Assembly: GCA_964517135.1 (NCBI GenBank)
Contig: CAZFBA010000007.1
Coordinates: 67,403-131,402 of the forward strand
Length of the DNA stretch: 64,000 bases
Source of the DNA: CAZFBA01 sp964517135
GTDB taxonomy: Bacteria > Cyanobacteriota > Vampirovibrionia > JBFMGH01
Direction: 5' to 3'
This document shows, piece by piece, positions 50,829 to 58,408 of the stretch (position 1 is its first letter; every line of letters starts with the position of its first letter). Under the pieces are notes generated by a model. That model searched no databases. It was not told where the DNA came from and was given only the letters and a program-made list of their open reading frames with translations. Both the position numbers and the translations under genes were made by a program.

Positions 50829-50861
50829 TATCTATGCCCGGCAAGTAAAGTCAGCAAGTTT

Positions 50862-53800
50862 ATGTCCTGGAAATATATAATTACGTGTTTTATTTTAATT
50901 GTGATTGGTTTTTCTGGTCTGCAAATACTTGATCAGAGAATTCTCAGTGTAAACCAGAAGCTTAAAAGCTCTGAGATTCAGGTTGAAATAGAACATTTTA
51001 AATCCAATTTGTTAAGGTTTGTCAACGATCAAAAGCTACATTTTCTTGTTTTAAAAGCGTTTAAATATAACCCTGATACCAGAAAAGTTCTCAATGAGCT
51101 TTTTTTTAATTATGTTGAAATGTATCCTTCACTCAAGGCTTTTTATTTTGTTTCTGACAATCACGTTGAGTATTCTATTTTTAATGATTATAAGTTTCAA
51201 ATAAATGAATTTAACTATGAACAGCAAGCCAGACTTTCAGTAGCAGTTGAAGAATCAATATTGACAAATAAAATAGTGATTACTAGACCGTTTGAGTTCT
51301 TTGATAACAGTGAAAACTATGTTTTTTTTGTTATACCTTTTGGCGAAAAAGGCAATAAAAAAATACTTTTAGCCATGTATAATATGGATGAAATAATAAA
51401 GAAAAGCATTACAGGGCTTGTAATAAAAGAAGATATTATTTTTAACATTAAAATACCCTCTAATAAGCTTGTTTTTGGCCAGCCTATAAAAAATTTGCCC
51501 GGAGATGTATTGATAGAAGTACTGGATACACCATTTGGTGAATGGAAGCTTGAGTTACTTTACAATCAGCCACTGCAATTTCAATATTTAAGAAAACTAA
51601 TCTGGGTACTGGGCTTTGCTTTAATGGCCTTGCTGGTCTTTTATATGCTTATTGTAGACCGAAAAAATACTGCCATTTTTAAAAACTATCAAAACCTCAA
51701 AGAAACTGAGCTTTTATTAAGCTTTCATTACGAGAGAGAAAAGGTTTTAAGAGAAATTATTACTGAAATTCACAGTAGTAAAGATATTGACAAGTTATTA
51801 CAATACATATGTATTAAGCTGGGCACTTTTCTAGCAATTGAACAGGTTGCATTCTTTGAAACTGGCAATAATATGGAGATAAAATATGAATATACTTCAC
51901 CTGCTTACAAAAACAAACTAATTGGTGTTAGAGTTCCGGTAGACACACAGCTTTATGACTATCTAGTTAATAAAAAAAAGGTATATATTTTTAATGATAA
52001 AACAAAAGATGATCTGTCACTGATTGAAGAATTTGAAAAACATATAAAATCTTTAAATTCAATTGCGCTATTTCCTATTATTCATAATGATATGGTCCTG
52101 GGTGTTCTTGGTTTTGGCACTGTTAAAAAACGCATGTGGGATAAAGAAAAGGTTGAATTCTTGAACTCAACTATTTCACAGATAGCACTGGCTCTGCATC
52201 AAAACAACCTGCTTGCCGAACTGGATACAACATCAAAGACTATCGTTGAATCTATTCAACAAGAATATTTTTTAAAAAATATTGCCCTTATTATCAGAAC
52301 ATCTATTGATATTAAAGAGATCTGTAATACTGTAAATAGTGAACTGGGCCTGTTTATGAATCTTGATAGAGTATATATTGTTGAGTATGATGTAGATACT
52401 AAATCGGTTTTACCAATTAGAAAAGAATTCAGATCAACAGAAGACCTTATTAAATTTGAAGAAGACCCGAAATTCAGGCAGCAGTTTATGCATTTTGTGC
52501 AAAACCTGCATGATAATCAGAAATGGCACCAGCAAATTATCCATAAGTCTTCAGAGTTCTTTAAAAATGCAATGCAAAAGCCACCAGAAGAGGTTTTTTC
52601 GAAAGAATTTGAAGTAAAATCTTTTGTAACAACGCCTATTACCTATCAAAATAAGTTATTTGGTACCCTGTTTGTTGCTCAGGTTTTTAAACAAAGACAA
52701 TGGTCTGCATCAGAAGCAGAATTTCTGCAAAAGGTGGCTGAACAGCTTGCAATAGGCATGTATCAGCTAAAAATTTATGATGAATTAAGAAGATTTACTG
52801 ATAAACAGGTCGTTATCAACAAAATATTTGAGGTAATACGCTCTTCAATTGATATTGACGAAATACTATGGAATGCATGCAATGAAATCGGAGCCTATAT
52901 CAATGTAAACAGGTGTGCTATTTTGGTTCATGATGAAGAAAGTAAAGTATCAGAACCTGTAAGATATGAGTATACTTCTCATAAACACCTTATACCTGGC
53001 ATAGGTGCAGTAGTAGACATTGATCCGAATAATAATTATTCTTTTCAATGCGTTATCAATGATAAAAGGCCATTTGTTGCTGATTATGTAAGCGGTGATG
53101 AAAGTGCAGTCAAGTTTAAAAATGTTGAAAATTACATCAGTGTCTACGGTATTCAGTCTCTGTTACTGATACCTATTGTTTATAGCGAAAAAGTCCTGGG
53201 TTCAATCTTTCTTGCACAAACAGAATACTCCAGAAACTGGACAGAATCAGATGTATATTTCCTCAAATCAGTTGCTAACCAGATTGCCATTGCCCTGCAT
53301 CAAGCTAACCTCTTTAGAGAACTTAATATTGCCAACCAGAAATTCTTGCAGCAGTACAAAAAAGAGCAAACAATAAGAAAAATACTTGAAACAGTAAGAA
53401 GCTCTCTTGATCTGGAAAAAGTTTATGAAGACCTGACAAGAGAAATCTGTATAGCCTTAAACCTTAGCCGCTGTGATATATGGGGTTATGACCAGGATAA
53501 TGAATCTTTTTCTACTATTTCATATGAATACAGGGCTGATGAAACTATACCATCCTTTGAAGGCATAACACTTTCACCTGAAGAAGCTCAATTCTGCAAA
53601 CGCCTGGTAGAAAAAGGCCACTCTCCTTTTATTATTGATGATGTTCAGAACTTTTTCAAAGATAATCAAAGTCTATCTATTGCAAATGTTTCCGGCTTAA
53701 AATCTGTTGTGGTTATACCAATAGTCTATCAAAACGTTACATACGGGTTATTCTCAGTAGGTCAGGTTGATTATTACAGACGATGGACTCAGGATGAGAT

Positions 53801-54611
53801 TGAAATACTTAAAATTGTTGCTGATCAGGCAGCTCTTGTAATATCGCAAGTCAAGATGTATAACTATGTTCAAGAAACAAGCAGGCTCAAAAGTGAATTT
53901 CTGGCCTCTGTTTCACATGAACTTAAAACCCCTCTAAACTCTATAATAGTACTCTCAGAACTTATGCAGAACAAAGATTCTATTAAATCACCTGAAGAAG
54001 AAGTTGAATTGCTGAAAATTATACACTCAAGCGGCGAAGAGCTTCTTTCTCATATTAACAATATACTTGATATGGCAAAAGTTGAATTCTCAAAAAGCAA
54101 TGCTAACTATGAATTAATAAATATAAAATCAGTCATGGAAGACATTATCTCTCTCATAAAGCCTCTTAGCAGAGAAAAATCTCTTGAATTGATTGTCAAT
54201 TATAATGAAAATCTAAAAGAAGAATTTTATACCGACAAGAAACTTATAAAATTGATTGTTAATAATATTACAAATAATGCTGTCAAATTCACCAGTAGTG
54301 GTTATGTAGAAATCAATATCAAAATGGCAACTCCTGAAATATTTGATAAGATCTCTTTTGTGCCTGCAAAAGAAACAGAATACCTTTTTATTTCAGTAAA
54401 AGACACCGGGATAGGCATTGAAGAGAAATACCACAAGTTGATTTTTGATGAATTCAGACAGCTTGAAGAGAGTGAAATAAGAAAATATGGTGGCACTGGC
54501 CTTGGTCTTGCTATTACCAAAAAGTCTGTTAACCTCCTGGAAGGGGCTATATGGCTTACCAGCACCCCGGGAGAAGGAAGTGAATTCTTTGTTATCATTC
54601 CGGTAAATTAA
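50862..54611 (+). CDS. Membrane histidine kinase with four GAF domains
   Basis: A 1249-residue kinase: membrane helix 4-22, an extracytoplasmic region to about 245, a second helix at 247-266, then four GAF domains in tandem (about 305-450, 475-645, 660-825, 840-1005), a HisKA domain with phospho-acceptor H1019 (SVSHELKTPLNSI) and an HATPase domain with NNITNNAVKF, DTGIGIEEKYH and GGTGLGLAITKKSV. The repeated GAF ending QIALALHQNNL / QIAIALHQANL / QAALVISQVKM suggests internal duplication. GAF domains bind small molecules or chromophores; no Cys for a bilin is evident to me. The ribosome site is weak. It follows rpoD and precedes a response regulator. Confidence 0.92.
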   Translation: MSWKYIITCFILIVIGFSGLQILDQRILSVNQKLKSSEIQVEIEHFKSNLLRFVNDQKLHFLVLKAFKYNPDTRKVLNELFFNYVEMYPSLKAFYFVSDNHVEYSIFNDYKFQINEFNYEQQARLSVAVEESILTNKIVITRPFEFFDNSENYVFFVIPFGEKGNKKILLAMYNMDEIIKKSITGLVIKEDIIFNIKIPSNKLVFGQPIKNLPGDVLIEVLDTPFGEWKLELLYNQPLQFQYLRKLIWVLGFALMALLVFYMLIVDRKNTAIFKNYQNLKETELLLSFHYEREKVLREIITEIHSSKDIDKLLQYICIKLGTFLAIEQVAFFETGNNMEIKYEYTSPAYKNKLIGVRVPVDTQLYDYLVNKKKVYIFNDKTKDDLSLIEEFEKHIKSLNSIALFPIIHNDMVLGVLGFGTVKKRMWDKEKVEFLNSTISQIALALHQNNLLAELDTTSKTIVESIQQEYFLKNIALIIRTSIDIKEICNTVNSELGLFMNLDRVYIVEYDVDTKSVLPIRKEFRSTEDLIKFEEDPKFRQQFMHFVQNLHDNQKWHQQIIHKSSEFFKNAMQKPPEEVFSKEFEVKSFVTTPITYQNKLFGTLFVAQVFKQRQWSASEAEFLQKVAEQLAIGMYQLKIYDELRRFTDKQVVINKIFEVIRSSIDIDEILWNACNEIGAYINVNRCAILVHDEESKVSEPVRYEYTSHKHLIPGIGAVVDIDPNNNYSFQCVINDKRPFVADYVSGDESAVKFKNVENYISVYGIQSLLLIPIVYSEKVLGSIFLAQTEYSRNWTESDVYFLKSVANQIAIALHQANLFRELNIANQKFLQQYKKEQTIRKILETVRSSLDLEKVYEDLTREICIALNLSRCDIWGYDQDNESFSTISYEYRADETIPSFEGITLSPEEAQFCKRLVEKGHSPFIIDDVQNFFKDNQSLSIANVSGLKSVVVIPIVYQNVTYGLFSVGQVDYYRRWTQDEIEILKIVADQAALVISQVKMYNYVQETSRLKSEFLASVSHELKTPLNSIIVLSELMQNKDSIKSPEEEVELLKIIHSSGEELLSHINNILDMAKVEFSKSNANYELINIKSVMEDIISLIKPLSREKSLELIVNYNENLKEEFYTDKKLIKLIVNNITNNAVKFTSSGYVEINIKMATPEIFDKISFVPAKETEYLFISVKDTGIGIEEKYHKLIFDEFRQLEESEIRKYGGTGLGLAITKKSVNLLEGAIWLTSTPGEGSEFFVIIPVN
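51802..51815. repeat. 14-bp palindrome AATACATATGTATT, copy 3
   Basis: A perfect copy within the coding sequence of the GAF histidine kinase, covering codons for Tyr-Ile-Cys-Ile near the start of the first GAF domain. Confidence 0.7.
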
Positions 54612-54708
54612 TTTTTATATATTATTATATTTTTACAATTGAAATATCCTAAAAGTATGCTATTTATATTAAGATAGTCAGTATAATTAAAAGTAAATTT
54701 AGGATACA

Positions 54709-55353
54709 GTGGCAGTTAATATTAATAACCCCATTATTTTAATTGTGGATGATGATAAACGTAATTTGATTACTTTATCTATGTGTCTTCGCTCGGATTA
54801 TAAACTCATGACCGCCCTGAATGCACATGAGGCAATTGAAATCATTAATGAAACAATTCCTGATTTATTATTGCTCGATATTATGATGCCGGATGTGAGT
54901 GGTTATACTCTCTGCACAAAGCTTAAAAATGATCGAAGAACGAAAGATATACCAATTATTTTCATTACAGCAAAAGACTCAACAGAAGACCTGATTAAAG
55001 GTCTTGAGCTTGGTGCAGATGACTATATAATGAAACCTTTTAAACCTGCCGAAGTGCTTGCCCGTATCAGGTCTACTCTAAGGGTTTATGAACGTTATAA
55101 AAACAATAACAACAATGATCTCTCAGATTTGCCCTTTGTAAATGAAGAACTCGATGTAGATTCTTTAACAGAGAAAGAAATAGAGATATTAAACTATATC
55201 GCTAAAGGTTATACCAATAAAGAAATAGCTGATTTGCTTGTTGTAAGTGAGTTTACAGTTAAAAATCACTTAAAAAGCATCTTTAAAAAACTTAGAGTAA
55301 GCTCTAGAACACAGGTTGTATTGATAGGTATTAAAGCCGGGCTGGTTAAATAG
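54709..55353 (+). CDS. Response regulator with LuxR-type DNA-binding domain
   Basis: A 214-residue two-domain regulator. The receiver (about 8-125) has the acidic pair VDDDKRN, phospho-acceptor D57 (LLLLDIMMPD), conserved Thr in FITAKD and Lys in DYIMKPFKP. A 25-residue linker leads to a LuxR/NarL helix-turn-helix (LTEKEIEILNYIAKGYTNKE, then VSEFTVKNHL). The start is GTG with AGGA four bases upstream, a tight spacing. It lies 97 bases after the GAF kinase and is its probable partner, although that kinase has the HisKA type rather than the HisKA_3 usually paired with NarL regulators. A TATAAT at 54682 may serve a separate promoter. Confidence 0.9.
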   Translation: MAVNINNPIILIVDDDKRNLITLSMCLRSDYKLMTALNAHEAIEIINETIPDLLLLDIMMPDVSGYTLCTKLKNDRRTKDIPIIFITAKDSTEDLIKGLELGADDYIMKPFKPAEVLARIRSTLRVYERYKNNNNNDLSDLPFVNEELDVDSLTEKEIEILNYIAKGYTNKEIADLLVVSEFTVKNHLKSIFKKLRVSSRTQVVLIGIKAGLVK

Positions 55354-55582
55354 ACTTATTTAATAATAATAGTTATTAATACTAATAACAGACTGGTTTA
55401 AACAAATAAAAACACCGGTCTTTTACCGGCATTAGAATCACCACACACTTTGTTGAGAGGAATTTGAGGGAAGTAATTTTGAGTAAACTTTATAAACTGA
55501 CAATAAAATTATTCCCTTTCGTGAAATTTTTTAAACTTGTATTCAAATTTGAATTAATATTTCTTAACAAATCTTAAGGCAT

Positions 55583-55618
55583 AATCGAAAATTTTTAAGT
55601 TATCCACTGATCTTTTTT
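55583..55618. repeat. Dispersed intergenic repeat, copy R2
   Basis: AATCGAAAATTTTTAAGTTA followed by TCCACTGATCTTTTTT matches the right part of the repeats at 34258 and 63789 with a few differences. This copy alone reads TTATCCAC, eight of nine bases of a DnaA box. It lies just downstream of the cysteine-cluster gene, in the convergent gap after the response regulator. Confidence 0.65.
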
Positions 55619-55621
55619 GAT

Positions 55622-56212
55622 TTAAAGATTCTCGCCTGTGCTATATTCTAAAACTTCAACTATAGAAGTCAGAGGAGGTATATAATCATCAGATATATCT
55701 TTTCCTGTCTCTTTCAAAAGATATTGCGTTAGCAATACTGTCTGAGTAGAAAGCATTCTCGTTGATATAGCCCTGAAAGTATAATCTTTTTCTCTCATAT
55801 CAGGAAAATTTTTAGGACAGGTTCTAACTTCTCCTGTTACATCATCAGCAAGAGGTGCACCAAAACACCGGCATATTACTGGCCTGTGGTCATAGACTGC
55901 ACATATACCATTGATTAAAAGAGGGCAAAATGGTTTTTGGTCTTCTGAAAGCTTTTTAACATCAAGACTTTTGATCTCCTGAAGATTTTTACGAATAGCT
56001 TGAAGTGTTTGCTTATCAAGGTTTTTAATACCCTCCTGAAGGTGTAAACCTTCAATAAAGCTTATACTCACGAGATTTTTACAGCATTCAAAACACTGCT
56101 TATCACAGTGCATTTTATCACTGTATTGGCTGTAAATATCATCAAAAAGACGATCAATCTTTTGGATAAACTCTAAATATACTCTGTATGACTCTAAATT
56201 TTCTATAATCAT
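55622..56212 (-). CDS. YkgJ-type cysteine-cluster protein
   Basis: A 196-residue protein with the Zn/Fe-chelating cluster motif: CDKQCFECCKNL, then FCPLLINGICAVYDHRPVIC, RCFGAP and a later RTCPKNF. This pattern defines the YkgJ/UPF0153 family, thought to bind iron-sulfur or zinc and linked to metal-dependent modification or electron transfer, with no firm function. It is helical otherwise and has no membrane segment. It lies 70 bases downstream of RNase E/G on the same strand, separated by a terminator. Confidence 0.88.
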   Translation of the reverse strand: MIIENLESYRVYLEFIQKIDRLFDDIYSQYSDKMHCDKQCFECCKNLVSISFIEGLHLQEGIKNLDKQTLQAIRKNLQEIKSLDVKKLSEDQKPFCPLLINGICAVYDHRPVICRCFGAPLADDVTGEVRTCPKNFPDMREKDYTFRAISTRMLSTQTVLLTQYLLKETGKDISDDYIPPLTSIVEVLEYSTGENL

Positions 56213-56235
56213 TTGTTATACAAAAATTTATCACC

Positions 56236-56273
56236 TTAAAAACATTCAGGGACCCGGTAATTGAGCCCCTGAA
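56236..56273 (-). terminator. Intrinsic terminator after RNase E/G
   Basis: On the minus strand TTCAGGG (56267-56273 complement) pairs with CCCTGAA (56245-56251 complement) around a 15-base partly self-pairing loop, followed by TGTTTTT. It lies ten bases past the rne stop. Confidence 0.75.
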
Positions 56274-56281
56274 ATGCTAAT

Positions 56282-58387
56282 TTATTTAGATTTTGGCCTG
56301 CCACGTGTCTTTTTTCTGGCAGAGCTTGATTTAGTAGGTTTTCTTCCCCGTCTTACAGGTGTTTTAGCCTGGGCTGTAGCATCTTCTTTTTCATCAGTTG
56401 CTTCATCAGTATCTTCTGATTGCTCTTCAGCTTCATCATTAAGTTCTTCTTCGGTTTTGACCTCGATTTTCTGTTCAGCTTTATCTTCTTTATCAGAATT
56501 TTCCTGCCCATTTTCTTCATCAGTAATATAAAGGTTTTCAAAATCTTCACCTTCAGCTGAAACGCCATAGCGGCCTTTGAATGCCTCAGAGTCTTCAGGT
56601 ATTTCAGTTTCTATATCCTGTTTATTTGCTAAAGGTAAAGGTTTTTTAGTCTTTGGAGCAGCTGTTGTTGTTTCCTGAGCAGCTGCTTTTGCAAAGGCTG
56701 CTTCCATTTCGCCAAGTATTGTAAAGACATCTATAAGGTTAACCTCTTCACCAAAGTGTTCTCTGGCATATTTTAAAGGTACACCTGCAAATCGTATTAC
56801 TTTTGAAAGCTCAGGATAATATTTTTTGTTTTTATAAACCTTTCTCATCTTGTCGATAGTTAAGTTATCAATGCTATCCTGTGATTCAGATGTTGAATAC
56901 ACAACCTCTGGCTCTGGTTCTGGTTTTTCAGAAGGTTTTGCAGGTTGTTGCTTTTTGATAACCTGTTCTACTGGCTTTTGAATCTGTCTTGGAGTTTGTT
57001 TGGTTGAAGCCTGAGGACTTTGTGAAATTATTTTAGATATTTTTTGATCCTGCTGGGGGGCTTCTTTTTTGGGGGTAAAAACAGGTGGCTTTTGCTTTTG
57101 AGGTATTTTGCCTTTCTGTGTTCTTGCCCTGATATCAGATTCAATGCTCGGAGGCGCAAAGTTGAGATCTTCTATTACAGCACCAATACCGTTACAGGCC
57201 GGACATTTTTTAGTAAATATTTCTGCCAGACTCTGGCCCTGTCTGTGCCTTGTTAGTTCTACAAGGCCTAGATCTGAAAGCTGACCTATTTGAGGCTTGG
57301 ATTTATCAGGTTGTAATGCTGTTTCAAAAGCTTCTAAAATAGCAAGCTGATCAACTCTGCTGTCCATATCTATAAAGTCAATAATGATCATGCCGCCAAC
57401 GTTTCGAAGGCGTAGCTGACGGGCAATTTCATCAATGGCTTCAAGGTTGGTTTGCCTGATAGTTTCAGCCTGTGTCTGTGAGCTTGTGAATCTACCTGAG
57501 TTTACGTCGATAACAGTCAGGGCTTCTGTTGGCTGTACGTATAAATATCCACCACTGGGCAGGTTAACTTTACTCTGAAGGGCTGCTTTGATTTCTTTAT
57601 CCAGTCCTTTAGCTACAATAAGAGATTCAGGGCCTTTGTATACAGATACTTTTATATTCTTGCCCATATTCCAGGTTTGAAGAAGCTGTGTAACCCTGTG
57701 CTGACCAAATGGAGAATCAATAGAAATCTCTGCTATGTCATCTGTACAGGCTTCACGTATAACACGATATAATAAATCCTGATCACGATGGATTAGCGAC
57801 GGTGGAGAAACTGTATCTGCTGTTGTTACTATATGATGCCATTTTTCAAGCAATGTTTCCATATCTTCTTTTATTTCTTCTTCTGTTTTATCTTCAGCCT
57901 CTGTTCTAATTATAACACCTACTCCAGGAGGCTTGAGAAGACTAACAACAGATTTAATGCGACTTCTCTCTTTAGGTGACAGTATTTTTCGGCTAATACT
58001 AATGCCTTTCTCTTCAGGCATTAGTACAAGAAACCTGCCGGGCAATGTTAAAGAGGTACTTACTCTGGGGCCTTTATGGCCCGTTGGTTCTTTCATTATC
58101 TGCACAAGTATTTTTTGTTTTGGTTCAAGGCGTTCTTTAAGATCTCCTTTCCCCGGAACATCACTTGCATGCAGAAAGCCCATTCTGTCTCCGCCCAGAT
58201 TGACAAACGCTGCATCAATACTGGGTAGAATATTTTCTACTGTAGCAAGATAAACGTCTCCTAGAAGCATATCACCCCGGTGAATAAAGAATTCAACTAC
58301 TTTGCTGCCATCAACTAATGCTGCAATATTGTCTCGTTCTGATATTACGATTGTCTTGCTTGTATTATTACCGTTATTGTTAGACAT
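56282..58387 (-). CDS. rne: Ribonuclease E/G
   Basis: A 701-residue enzyme. The catalytic half has an S1 domain (about 38-120), the 5'-sensor/RNase H-like region, DNase I-like domain with metal-binding D294 (VIDVNSGRFTS) and D337 (GGMIIIDFIDMD), and the Zn-link Cys pair CPAC (395-398). The C-terminal 300 residues are low complexity, Lys/Gln/Pro then Glu-rich, with a short conserved block (KVIRFAGVPLKYAREHFGEE) and a basic end containing RRGRKPTK and TRGRPKSK. The catalytic-first layout without the E. coli degradosome scaffold fits cyanobacterial RNase E. AGGGGAAAC precedes the ATG. Starts mRNA decay and rRNA processing. Confidence 0.95.
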   Translation of the reverse strand: MSNNNGNNTSKTIVISERDNIAALVDGSKVVEFFIHRGDMLLGDVYLATVENILPSIDAAFVNLGGDRMGFLHASDVPGKGDLKERLEPKQKILVQIMKEPTGHKGPRVSTSLTLPGRFLVLMPEEKGISISRKILSPKERSRIKSVVSLLKPPGVGVIIRTEAEDKTEEEIKEDMETLLEKWHHIVTTADTVSPPSLIHRDQDLLYRVIREACTDDIAEISIDSPFGQHRVTQLLQTWNMGKNIKVSVYKGPESLIVAKGLDKEIKAALQSKVNLPSGGYLYVQPTEALTVIDVNSGRFTSSQTQAETIRQTNLEAIDEIARQLRLRNVGGMIIIDFIDMDSRVDQLAILEAFETALQPDKSKPQIGQLSDLGLVELTRHRQGQSLAEIFTKKCPACNGIGAVIEDLNFAPPSIESDIRARTQKGKIPQKQKPPVFTPKKEAPQQDQKISKIISQSPQASTKQTPRQIQKPVEQVIKKQQPAKPSEKPEPEPEVVYSTSESQDSIDNLTIDKMRKVYKNKKYYPELSKVIRFAGVPLKYAREHFGEEVNLIDVFTILGEMEAAFAKAAAQETTTAAPKTKKPLPLANKQDIETEIPEDSEAFKGRYGVSAEGEDFENLYITDEENGQENSDKEDKAEQKIEVKTEEELNDEAEEQSEDTDEATDEKEDATAQAKTPVRRGRKPTKSSSARKKTRGRPKSK

Positions 58388-58408
58388 TTTGTTTCCCCTA
58401 ACATACTA

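Noticed and set aside
52260..53840. Recent tandem duplication in the GAF kinase
   Set aside because: The GAF domains are similar in layout but well diverged in sequence, so this is old duplication and normal for such kinases.
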